DNA from: Lactobacillus helveticus DSM 20075 = CGMCC 1.1877
Lineage (GTDB): Bacteria > Bacillota > Bacilli > Lactobacillales > Lactobacillaceae
DNA length: 5,565 bases
Direction: 5' to 3'
NCBI RefSeq assembly: GCF_000160855.1
Contig: NZ_GG700752.1
Coordinates: 54,747 to 60,311, forward strand
The notes below the pieces were generated by a model that worked only from the letters and a program-made list of their open reading frames with translations, was not told where the DNA came from and searched no databases. Numbering within the stretch: the first letter of the stretch is position 1; each line of letters begins with the position of its first letter. Below, piece by piece: positions 1 through 5,361 of this stretch. Made by a program: the position numbers and the translations under genes.

Positions 1-70
1 CCAAACAGCCTTTTAATGACTGCCTGATTCTATTCATTTACTCTCTATCAACAGGATTTGACAAAGAGCC
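1..70. mobile_element. Probable terminal part of an ISL3-family insertion sequence (partial, runs off the left edge)
   Basis: Read on the minus strand from position 70, the sequence begins GGCTCTTTGTCAAATCC and continues into the window edge. As I recall, a GGCTCTTTGTCAAAT-like end is typical of ISL3-family terminal inverted repeats in lactic acid bacteria, so the element would occupy 70 and below, and its outer boundary would fall between 70 and 71. If so, the 8 bases just outside (71-78, acatattc) would be one copy of the target duplication. The transposase and the other end are not in the window, so neither the inverted repeat nor the duplication can be confirmed. A start-like ATG at 35-37 (minus) opens only 12 codons before the edge and is not called. 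The identification rests on memory of the end motif. Confidence 0.42.
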
Positions 71-99
71 ACATATTCTAACCGATATATCACGCACAA

Positions 100-133
100 G
101 AAAAGACCCACTTTTGACAAAGCGAGTCTTTTC
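100..133 (-). terminator. Rho-independent terminator of the phnD-like gene
   Basis: Positions 100-114 pair with 119-133 around a 4-base loop (115-118). The stem has 15 pairs, two of which (108:125 and 110:123) are G-U wobbles in the minus-strand RNA but A-C mismatches in plus-strand RNA. That asymmetry shows it works on minus-strand transcripts. The hairpin starts 10 nt past the stop codon of the lipoprotein gene. The U-rich part is short (TTTTCTT), so the terminator may be only moderately strong. Confidence 0.75.
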
Positions 134-143
134 AATGCAATGA

Positions 144-1073
144 TTATTTGCCAGTTGCTTCGTTAACGATCTTTTGATAATTACGCAAGCCGTCAAAATC
201 AGAATCTTTAGCATCTACATAGCCATAGTGGCTATAGATGCTTTCAATAATTTGTTTGCCTTTCTTAGATTTAGCAATGTTTTTGAAAGCCTTAGCTAAT
301 TTAACTCTGAACTTCTTAGGCATGTCCTTTCTAACAGAGATGGTATCGTTAGGAATCCATTGCGTGAAGTAAATCGGAACAACATCAGTCATTGCTCTCT
401 TATCATCCTTCGCAGCGATATCACGGGCATCTGAGAATACAAATGCAGCATCCACATCCCCGTTTAAGACTGAAATAACCCTTTGGTCATCGCTAGTAAT
501 ATTAACGAGCTTGCTATCCTTGGTGACGTTCAGACCTTTTTTATAAAGTTCCGCAATTGGATAAACATAACCAGATGAAGAACTAGGATCACCAATGGCA
601 ATTTTCTTTCCTTTCAGATCTTTCCAAGATTTAATCTTTGATCCCTTTTTCACCACAATCATGCCACGATACTTGTGCATCAATTTGTGATTCATCTTGC
701 CTGATGGCTCATCATATCCATACCGTTCGGCCTGTAAGAGTACGTCCGCAATCCCGCGTTTATGCGCCAACATATAAGAATAAGGTGGCATGAAGCCAAC
801 GTCAACCTTCTTAGAAGACATTGCCTCAACCAAGCCGCTGTAGTCTGTAGAAACAGTTACGTGAACTGGAATATGTAACTGCTTTTGCAAAAGCGTGCCT
901 AATGGCTTGGCTTCAGCTTCCGTCTTGTTTGCTTGCGTGCTAGGCACAAATTCAACATTTAATTCTTTTGGTTCATTTGTTGAAGATGAACTTTTTTTAT
1001 TGCCCGAGCATGCAGATAGAGACAATGCAGCTAAAACAGCGAATGCACCTACTAAAACTTTTTTGATTTTCAT
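144..1073 (-). CDS. phnD: Phosphate/phosphite/phosphonate ABC transporter substrate-binding lipoprotein (PhnD-like)
   Basis: A 309-residue extracytoplasmic solute-binding protein of the PhnD type, expected to be lipid-anchored on the outer face of the membrane and to deliver an oxyanion such as a phosphonate, phosphite or phosphate ester to an ABC permease. The N-terminus is a lipoprotein signal: charged MKIKK, a hydrophobic core, then lipobox LSAC with Cys22 as the lipidated residue, followed by a Ser/Lys/Asn-rich linker to about residue 35. The mature part has family hallmarks: VDVGFMPPYSYMLAHK (90-105), YRGMIVVKKGS (135-145), DLKGKKIAIGDPSSSSGYVYP (152-172, the Ser-rich anion-binding loop), NGDVDAAFVFSDARD (204-218) and IPNDTISVRKDMP (240-252). 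The start is supported by GGAGGA at 1086-1091, 12 nt upstream, which is a slightly long spacing. The gene has its own promoter and terminator, and no ATPase (phnC) or permease (phnE) gene is visible beside it, so its partner transporter lies elsewhere or has been lost. The real ligand cannot be read from the sequence. Confidence 0.9.
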   Translation of the reverse strand: MKIKKVLVGAFAVLAALSLSACSGNKKSSSSTNEPKELNVEFVPSTQANKTEAEAKPLGTLLQKQLHIPVHVTVSTDYSGLVEAMSSKKVDVGFMPPYSYMLAHKRGIADVLLQAERYGYDEPSGKMNHKLMHKYRGMIVVKKGSKIKSWKDLKGKKIAIGDPSSSSGYVYPIAELYKKGLNVTKDSKLVNITSDDQRVISVLNGDVDAAFVFSDARDIAAKDDKRAMTDVVPIYFTQWIPNDTISVRKDMPKKFRVKLAKAFKNIAKSKKGKQIIESIYSHYGYVDAKDSDFDGLRNYQKIVNEATGK

Positions 1074-1085
1074 AAAATTCTATTA

Positions 1086-1091
1086 TCCTCC
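1086..1091 (-). promoter_or_regulatory. Ribosome binding site of the phnD-like gene
   Basis: The minus strand reads GGAGGA, a near-perfect match to the anti-Shine-Dalgarno sequence, separated by 12 nt of AT-rich sequence from the ATG at 1071-1073. It fixes that ATG as the start, because no other in-frame start lies between. Confidence 0.75.
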
Positions 1092-1182
1092 GATGCGTTC
1101 ATGAATGACTTATTTCAGTAATAGGTATATCAAAAAATTAATGGTTTTAAAACTAAAAATATTAATTATTTTAAGCAATTAT

Positions 1183-1210
1183 ATTATACAATATATGCTT
1201 TTTACATGAA
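1183..1210 (-). promoter_or_regulatory. Probable sigma-A promoter of the phnD-like gene
   Basis: The minus strand carries a perfect -10 TATAAT at 1183-1188, overlapped by a second TATAAT at 1178-1183. Sixteen bases upstream is TTCATG (1205-1210), a weak -35 matching TTGACA at three positions. Transcription should start near 1176, which gives an AT-rich leader of about 100 nt before the ATG. The weak -35 suggests that an activator may be needed; compare the palindrome at 1236-1249. The surrounding DNA is so AT-rich that the exact hexamers are uncertain. Confidence 0.55.
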
Positions 1211-1235
1211 ATCCCAGAATATAAAAATTATGAGC

Positions 1236-1249
1236 GTGATATTTATCAC
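1236..1249. promoter_or_regulatory. CRP/FNR-type palindrome, possible operator upstream of the phnD promoter
   Basis: GTGATATTTATCAC is a perfect 6+2+6 palindrome, and with flanking bases it reads cGTGA-N6-TCACa. This differs by one base from the TGTGA-N6-TCACA consensus of CRP-like regulators, which is also the reported type of site for ArcR-like proteins in Gram-positives. Its centre (1242.5) lies about 66 bp upstream of the predicted phnD start, a usual distance for a class I activator. It sits between the dnaB terminator and the phnD promoter. Function is inferred from symmetry and position only. Confidence 0.35.
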
Positions 1250-1274
1250 AGTTTAAGAACATTGATATGAAAAT

Positions 1275-1306
1275 AAAAGACACTCGCCATAAAGCAAATG
1301 TCTTTT
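1275..1306 (-). terminator. Rho-independent terminator of the gdpP-rplI-dnaB operon
   Basis: Positions 1275-1287 pair with 1294-1306 around a 6-base loop (1288-1293). The 13-bp stem contains two pairs (1283:1298 and 1285:1296) that are G-U only in the minus-strand RNA, which gives its direction. It begins 4 nt past the dnaB stop codon and is followed by TCTTTTATTTTC, an adequate U tract. Read-through would enter the phnD-like gene, which is in the same direction. Confidence 0.85.
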
Positions 1307-1309
1307 AAC

Positions 1310-2704
1310 TTAATTACCATCTGGATCATCATGCGCATAATCCAAGTTTGAAAACCGGTTATACGGTTTAGAAAACATTAATTTTACGGTACCACGACTA
1401 CCCGAACGGTTCTTTTCAATAATTACTTCAACTTCACCGTTATCGTCTTCGGATCCTACTTCATTGCTGCTACCGCTATTTTCACCATCTTCTGGCTCAT
1501 CACGGTAATAATCATCACGATATAGGAAAGATACAATATCGGCATCCTGTTCAATTGATCCAGATTCACGAATATCAGACAATACAGGCCGTTTATCCTG
1601 TCTCTGCTCAACTGACCGTGACAACTGGGAAAGGGCAATGACGGGCACGTGAAGCTCCTTAGCTAGCTTCTTTAATTGCCGTGAAATTGCGGAAACTTCT
1701 TGTTGCCGTGATTCACTACGTGGACCTTCAATCAGCTGCAAGTAGTCGATCACAATTAGCCCCAGGTTGCCCTTTTCTTTGGCTAGTCTTCTGGCTTTTG
1801 CACGGATTTTACTCATTTTAATACCCGGAGTATCATCAATAAAAATATCCGTGTTGGCAAGCGAGCCTGACGCAATTACTAACTTGCGCCATTCCTCTTC
1901 ATCAAGCTGGCCTGTTCTTAAGTGCTGAGAATCTATTAGTCCTAAGGATGCTAACATTCTTTGAACTAACTGTTCCCCACTCATTTCTAGAGAAAACATC
2001 GCAACAGTTTTATCAGTATGAAGCCCCACAAACTGTGCCACATTCAATGCAAATGAAGTTTTACCTACACCAGGCCGTGCAGCGATAATGATCAATTCAT
2101 CATCATGAAAACCAGTCGTCATCTTATCCAGTTCAGCGAATCCTGTTGGCAAACCTGTAACCATATTGCCATCATCAGGGATATTATTAATATCCTTAAT
2201 AGTGGAATTAACGATTTCCTTAATTGTTCTGAAACCACCACTATTATTTTCTGATGACACATTCATAATTTCGCTTTCTGCGTCATCAAGAATATCGGTT
2301 ACATCATCTGACCCATCAATTGCGTTAGAAATAATCTTTTGACTAGCAGAAATCAGTCTGCGCAATAGTGCCTTGCGGTGCACAATTTGTGCATAGTAAG
2401 TAACGTGCGCAGCAGTAGGAGTGGCCAATGCCAACTCTGAGACATAACTAATCCCACCAATGTCATCTAGATGATTTCTCTTGTTTAGTTCATCTTGAAG
2501 GGTCAGCGGATCAATTGCATCCCCGCGGTCTGACAAATCCAGCATCGCTTGATAGATGATTTGATTTGCCCTTTCATAAAAATCTTCAGGTTGAACTACT
2601 GCACTAGCATCTGCAATTGCTTCTGGATCAATAAAAATCGCACCCAGAACGGCTTTTTCCGCATCTGAGTCGTGTGGAATTTGTTGAGAAACGATATTAT
2701 CCAT
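1310..2704 (-). CDS. dnaB: Replicative DNA helicase DnaB (called DnaC in Bacillus subtilis)
   Basis: Hexameric ATP-driven helicase that unwinds duplex DNA at the replication fork and recruits primase. Residue numbers count from the TTG at 2707. The N-terminal DnaB domain starts near IPHDSDAEKAVLGAIF (10-25) and runs to about 110, followed by a linker and the RecA-like motor. The motor shows Walker A ARPGVGKTS (210-218, Lys216 and Thr217), SLEMS (239-243), Walker B LIVIDYLQL (317-325), SDIRESGSIEQDAD (377-390) and an arginine-finger region EKNRSGSRGTV (431-441). At about 465 residues the length is usual. An acidic Ser/Asn/Gly-rich stretch (about 403-425) looks longer than in B. subtilis. There are two possible starts: TTG at 2705-2707 and ATG at 2702-2704. 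I chose the ATG (464 aa), which lies 9 nt from a weak AGTGG Shine-Dalgarno (2714-2718); the TTG would be 6 nt from it. It is the last gene of the operon, about 30 nt after rplI. Confidence 0.96.
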   Translation of the reverse strand: MDNIVSQQIPHDSDAEKAVLGAIFIDPEAIADASAVVQPEDFYERANQIIYQAMLDLSDRGDAIDPLTLQDELNKRNHLDDIGGISYVSELALATPTAAHVTYYAQIVHRKALLRRLISASQKIISNAIDGSDDVTDILDDAESEIMNVSSENNSGGFRTIKEIVNSTIKDINNIPDDGNMVTGLPTGFAELDKMTTGFHDDELIIIAARPGVGKTSFALNVAQFVGLHTDKTVAMFSLEMSGEQLVQRMLASLGLIDSQHLRTGQLDEEEWRKLVIASGSLANTDIFIDDTPGIKMSKIRAKARRLAKEKGNLGLIVIDYLQLIEGPRSESRQQEVSAISRQLKKLAKELHVPVIALSQLSRSVEQRQDKRPVLSDIRESGSIEQDADIVSFLYRDDYYRDEPEDGENSGSSNEVGSEDDNGEVEVIIEKNRSGSRGTVKLMFSKPYNRFSNLDYAHDDPDGN

Positions 2705-2713
2705 CAATCACAA

Positions 2714-2718
2714 CCACT
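2714..2718 (-). promoter_or_regulatory. Weak ribosome binding site of dnaB
   Basis: The only purine-rich candidate before dnaB is AGTGG on the minus strand, a poor match compared with the AAGGAG before rplI. It is compatible with either the ATG (9 nt spacing) or the TTG one codon upstream (6 nt). Weak initiation would fit a helicase needed in far smaller amounts than ribosomal protein L9 from the same message. Confidence 0.4.
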
Positions 2719-2734
2719 TTTTATAAAAATAGAA

Positions 2735-3190
2735 TTAGTCTTGTTCAGTAACGTGTATACGAATAGTAGCTTCAACGCCCTTGAACAACTTAGCATGAAC
2801 ATTAGTGTAGCCCAATGTCTTGATTGGTTCTGGCAAGTTCAACTTACGCTTATCAACCTTGATGCCATATTGTTTTTCAAGGCCTTCCACGATCTTCTTG
2901 CTTGAAATTGAACCAAACAAACGTGAATCTGTCCCAGCCTTTGACTTGAAGTGGACGATTGTATCATCTTTTTCAAGTTCTGCCTTAATCTTTTCAGCTT
3001 CAGCTTTTTCAGCTTCGTAAGCAGCCTTTTCGTTAGCTTCTACACGTTTCAAGGTATTCATATTACCCTTAGTAGCTACCTTAGCCAAGCCACGCTTAAT
3101 TAAATAGTTTTGTGCATAACCATCTGGAACTTCCTTAACTTGTCCACGCTTACCACGACCTCTAACGTCTTGTGTAAAAATAACTTTCAT
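2735..3190 (-). CDS. rplI: 50S ribosomal protein L9
   Basis: Large-subunit protein that binds 23S rRNA near the base of the L1 stalk and helps keep the reading frame. Its 151 residues match the family length. The N-terminal rRNA-binding domain carries the full L9 signature: Gly13, Gly16, Val21, Gly24-Tyr25, Asn28-Tyr29-Leu30, Gly34 and Ala36. A long charged helix rich in Ala, Glu and Lys (about 45-75) links it to the C-terminal domain, which includes FGSIS (92-96), a conserved L9 element, and ends IRIHV. The start is set by AAGGAG at 3197-3202, 6 nt before the ATG, which overlaps the gdpP stop codon. Only 11 nt separate it from gdpP, so translational coupling is likely. Confidence 0.98.
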   Translation of the reverse strand: MKVIFTQDVRGRGKRGQVKEVPDGYAQNYLIKRGLAKVATKGNMNTLKRVEANEKAAYEAEKAEAEKIKAELEKDDTIVHFKSKAGTDSRLFGSISSKKIVEGLEKQYGIKVDKRKLNLPEPIKTLGYTNVHAKLFKGVEATIRIHVTEQD

Positions 3191-3196
3191 CTTGTT

Positions 3197-3202
3197 CTCC
3201 TT
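3197..3202 (-). promoter_or_regulatory. Ribosome binding site of rplI, overlapping the gdpP stop codon
   Basis: The minus strand reads TAAAGGAG, so the last A of the gdpP stop codon is the first base of a strong AAGGAG Shine-Dalgarno placed 6 nt before the rplI ATG. A ribosome ending gdpP would be positioned to restart on rplI. Confidence 0.8.
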
Positions 3203-5223
3203 TATTCATTTTCCTTTTCGTATTCATCAATTGCCTGAAGCAATTTTGCTCTTGCTTCTTCAATAGTAACACCTTTGATCTGGGTAGCCGCATTGTAAAG
3301 GTGACCACCGCCGCCCAGCTTTTCCATAATAATTTGCACGTTAATCTTACCCATGGAACGTGCAGAAATACCAATGGTATCTGGAGTGCGCCGCGTAATG
3401 GCAAAACTAGCACCCACATTTTCCAAATCAAGTGCCGTATCAGCTGCTTGAGCCGTGATGATTGGATCAATAATTTTGTCATCAGGGCCACACAAAACAG
3501 CTATATGTGGTTTTACCATCTTCAAAGTTGCAACCAAGTGTGTTCTCTCAAGGAAGCTATCGATGTCTTCCTTAAGCAGCGAACTTACCACAGCTGAATC
3601 GGCACCAATTGACCGCAAGTAACTTGCCGCATCAAAGGTTCGAGTACCCGTTCTAAGCGAGAATTCTTTAGAATCGACGACGATACCAGCCAGCATTGCA
3701 GTTGCTTCTAAGTCTGTTAATACTCGCTTGCCTTGAGCTGGTTGTTGATACTCAATCATCTCAGTGACCAACTCACAAGCAGAAGAAGCATATGGTTCAA
3801 CATAGGTAAGCATTGGGTTTTCTGGGAATTCCTCACCACGTCTATGGTGATCAATTACGATAATCCTATTCTTCAAGCGGTCATACAAGGGCTGAGAATA
3901 AGTAATTGAATACTTAGAGTGGTCAACCATGACCAACATTGATTTATCGGTTACTTCAGCCAGAGCTTCCTCAGGACTGATAAAAATATCCTTGTCCTGA
4001 TTCTTCTGTTGCATCCTGATGACTAAGCGGCCTACGTCATAATTAGTCTTGTTAGTGTCCAAGACAAAATTAGCTTTTACGCCATGAAGTCGAGCCAATT
4101 TTACGACACCAATACCACTACCAACAGAATCCATATCCGGACGTTGGTGACCAACAACGAAAACGCGGTCTGCATCTTTGAAAAGTTCACTAATTGCTTG
4201 TGAGACCATTCGTGCTCTAACTCTGGTTCGCTTCTCCATTGGGTTAGATTTACCGCCATAAAAGCGTGCATCCTTACCCGGTTGACGGAGCACGACTTGG
4301 TCCCCGCCTCGTCCTAAAGCTAAATCAAGGTTAGATTGTGCCTGGTTGGCAATTTCAGATAGCGAATCGGAGCCAAAAGCAATCCCGACTGACAAAGTAA
4401 GCGGAGTATTGTTGCGGCTAGTTTCTTGCCGCACTTTATCCAAAACAGAAAACTTGTCCTTTTCCATCTCAGCTAAATCTTGCATATGTACTAGCAGTAA
4501 AAAGTGATCTTCATCGATCCGTTTTAAATATGCCTTAAACTTCTTAGCATAATTGCTTAGCGTGTTTTGTACATATGAACTCATGCTGGTCAATTCCTGA
4601 TCATGCATTGTCTCACTTAATTCATCATAATTATCAATAAAGACCTGCCCAATGGCAAGACGTTCGGCTTCATATTTGTCTTCAATTTTTGCATAACGTG
4701 TAATATCCAACAGATAAATTACGCCCAAATCATCTTGAACTACCATTTCAAAACGGTGTCCATCCCAATTAACTATGTGATTTTCTGAGGTTTTAGCTTC
4801 AATCGCTTCATTCAACAATTTATTCAGATCTGGATCTACAGCTTCAATTGTGTGACCTACTAGGTCTGTATCCTTAAGATACAATTGCAGATAAGGGTTT
4901 ACCCATTGAATCTGGTGATCAGAATCATAGAGCAAAATACCAAGCGGCATCTTGATCATTGCTTCTTGTTCACTACGTTTTATACGGTAGGACAAATTAA
5001 CTGCAAAATTAGTTGCCTTACCTGCTAAAATGTAGGTTCCATAAATGGCAAAAGCAACAGACAAAATGAAAATCAATACCATTGCCAGGCCAAATAATGG
5101 ACTCATAATCATCGCAATAATGCTTCCCACTAAAGAAAGCACTAAGATGATTACTACGGAAGCTGTTAATCGTGAATCTTTAATAAATTCAGGCAATTCA
5201 AGCTTACGTAAAAAATCTTTCAT
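3202..5223 (-). CDS. gdpP: Cyclic-di-AMP phosphodiesterase GdpP (YybT family, DHH-DHHA1)
   Basis: Membrane-bound phosphodiesterase that hydrolyses c-di-AMP to pApA and so influences potassium and osmotic balance, cell-wall stress and beta-lactam tolerance. The 673 residues follow the family's order. There are two transmembrane segments (about 21-41 and 46-66), a PAS-like domain (about 88-180) and a degenerate GGDEF domain (about 185-315) lacking an intact GGDEF motif. The conserved junction FYGGKSNPMEKRTRVRAR spans 321-338. The DHH domain has GHQRPDMDSVGS (358-369; His359, Asp363, Asp365), VDHS (433-436; Asp434), DHH (458-460) and VVDSKEFSLRTGTRTFDA (515-531 region; Asp517). The DHHA1 domain has SARSMGKINVQIIM (620-633) and GGGGH (637-641). 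All metal-binding residues appear present, so the enzyme should be active. Near Asp434 the text reads VDHSKYS where I recall VDTHKPS in B. subtilis. The start has AAGGAT at 5228-5233, 4 nt upstream, with further AGGA just before it. It is the first gene of the operon. Confidence 0.96.
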   Translation of the reverse strand: MKDFLRKLELPEFIKDSRLTASVVIILVLSLVGSIIAMIMSPLFGLAMVLIFILSVAFAIYGTYILAGKATNFAVNLSYRIKRSEQEAMIKMPLGILLYDSDHQIQWVNPYLQLYLKDTDLVGHTIEAVDPDLNKLLNEAIEAKTSENHIVNWDGHRFEMVVQDDLGVIYLLDITRYAKIEDKYEAERLAIGQVFIDNYDELSETMHDQELTSMSSYVQNTLSNYAKKFKAYLKRIDEDHFLLLVHMQDLAEMEKDKFSVLDKVRQETSRNNTPLTLSVGIAFGSDSLSEIANQAQSNLDLALGRGGDQVVLRQPGKDARFYGGKSNPMEKRTRVRARMVSQAISELFKDADRVFVVGHQRPDMDSVGSGIGVVKLARLHGVKANFVLDTNKTNYDVGRLVIRMQQKNQDKDIFISPEEALAEVTDKSMLVMVDHSKYSITYSQPLYDRLKNRIIVIDHHRRGEEFPENPMLTYVEPYASSACELVTEMIEYQQPAQGKRVLTDLEATAMLAGIVVDSKEFSLRTGTRTFDAASYLRSIGADSAVVSSLLKEDIDSFLERTHLVATLKMVKPHIAVLCGPDDKIIDPIITAQAADTALDLENVGASFAITRRTPDTIGISARSMGKINVQIIMEKLGGGGHLYNAATQIKGVTIEEARAKLLQAIDEYEKENE

Positions 5224-5227
5224 GAAG

Positions 5228-5236
5228 ATCCTTCCT
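5228..5236 (-). promoter_or_regulatory. Ribosome binding site of gdpP
   Basis: The minus strand reads AGGAAGGAT, with two overlapping Shine-Dalgarno-like cores. The nearer core ends 4 nt before the ATG and the farther one (5233-5236) leaves 9 nt, so the latter may be the one used. Either supports the ATG at 5221-5223. Confidence 0.65.
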
Positions 5237-5263
5237 ATTACAAGGTAAAATATATCAGTATCA

Positions 5264-5292
5264 ATTATACATTATTACGCGTTATGAATGAA
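5264..5292 (-). promoter_or_regulatory. Probable sigma-A promoter of the gdpP-rplI-dnaB operon
   Basis: There is a consensus -10 TATAAT on the minus strand at 5264-5269. Seventeen bases upstream is TTCATT (5287-5292), a weak -35; TTTTCA slightly further up would be a better match but with a 19-bp spacer. Transcription should start near 5257, leaving a leader of about 33 nt before gdpP. The promoter lies directly downstream of a strong terminator, consistent with an independent operon start. The spacer contains ACGCGT (5277-5282) flanked by an imperfect dyad. Confidence 0.6.
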
Positions 5293-5303
5293 AAGAGTAG
5301 ATG

Positions 5304-5344
5304 CTAAAAAGAGAATCTCTGACTAACAGAGATTCTCTTTTTAG
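5304..5344. terminator. Bidirectional rho-independent terminator
   Basis: Two perfect 18-base arms (5304-5321 and 5327-5344) flank the loop actaa. Both strands end the stem in a run of T (CTCTTTTTAG), so termination could occur in either direction. On the minus strand it starts 17 nt after the stop codon of the partial gene at 5362 and lies just before the gdpP promoter, insulating the operon from upstream transcription. No converging plus-strand gene is visible. Confidence 0.88.
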
Positions 5345-5361
5345 ATATTTTGTAATATATG

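Noticed and set aside
1..28. Imperfect hairpin pairing AAACAGCC with GGCAGTC-like sequence near the left edge
   Set aside because: It is short, depends on wobble pairs and is cut off by the window edge, so terminator function cannot be judged.
1..37. Minus-strand ATG at 35-37 opening a frame (MNRIRQ...) that runs off the left edge
   Set aside because: Only 12 codons are visible, it has a poor ribosome binding site, and it lies within the presumed IS end; not enough to call a gene.
895..1104. Plus-strand open frame of 69 codons opposite the lipoprotein signal region
   Set aside because: It is antisense to the well-supported phnD-like gene, has no ribosome binding site and no recognisable product.
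1456..1638. Minus-strand open frame of 60 codons inside dnaB
   Set aside because: It is an alternative frame of the helicase motor domain with no start signal of its own.
2718..2730. TTTTTATAAAAA palindrome between rplI and dnaB as a possible terminator
   Set aside because: The stem is only A-T pairs with a 2-base centre and would not form a stable hairpin; dnaB also lacks another obvious promoter.
2672..3020. Plus-strand open frames opposite the dnaB start and rplI
   Set aside because: They are antisense to two core genes and have no initiation signals.
3162..3491. Minus-strand open frame of 109 codons overlapping the gdpP end and rplI start
   Set aside because: It is an out-of-frame shadow of gdpP and rplI, both of which have full family motifs; its translation has no domain features.
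3301..3597. Plus-strand open frame of 98 codons opposite gdpP
   Set aside because: It is antisense to the conserved DHHA1 region of GdpP, has no promoter or ribosome binding site, and its Cys/His/Asn-rich composition is typical of a shadow frame.
5045..5248. Plus-strand open frame of 67 codons opposite the GdpP membrane segments
   Set aside because: It mirrors the hydrophobic gdpP coding sequence and ends in the gdpP leader; nothing supports expression.
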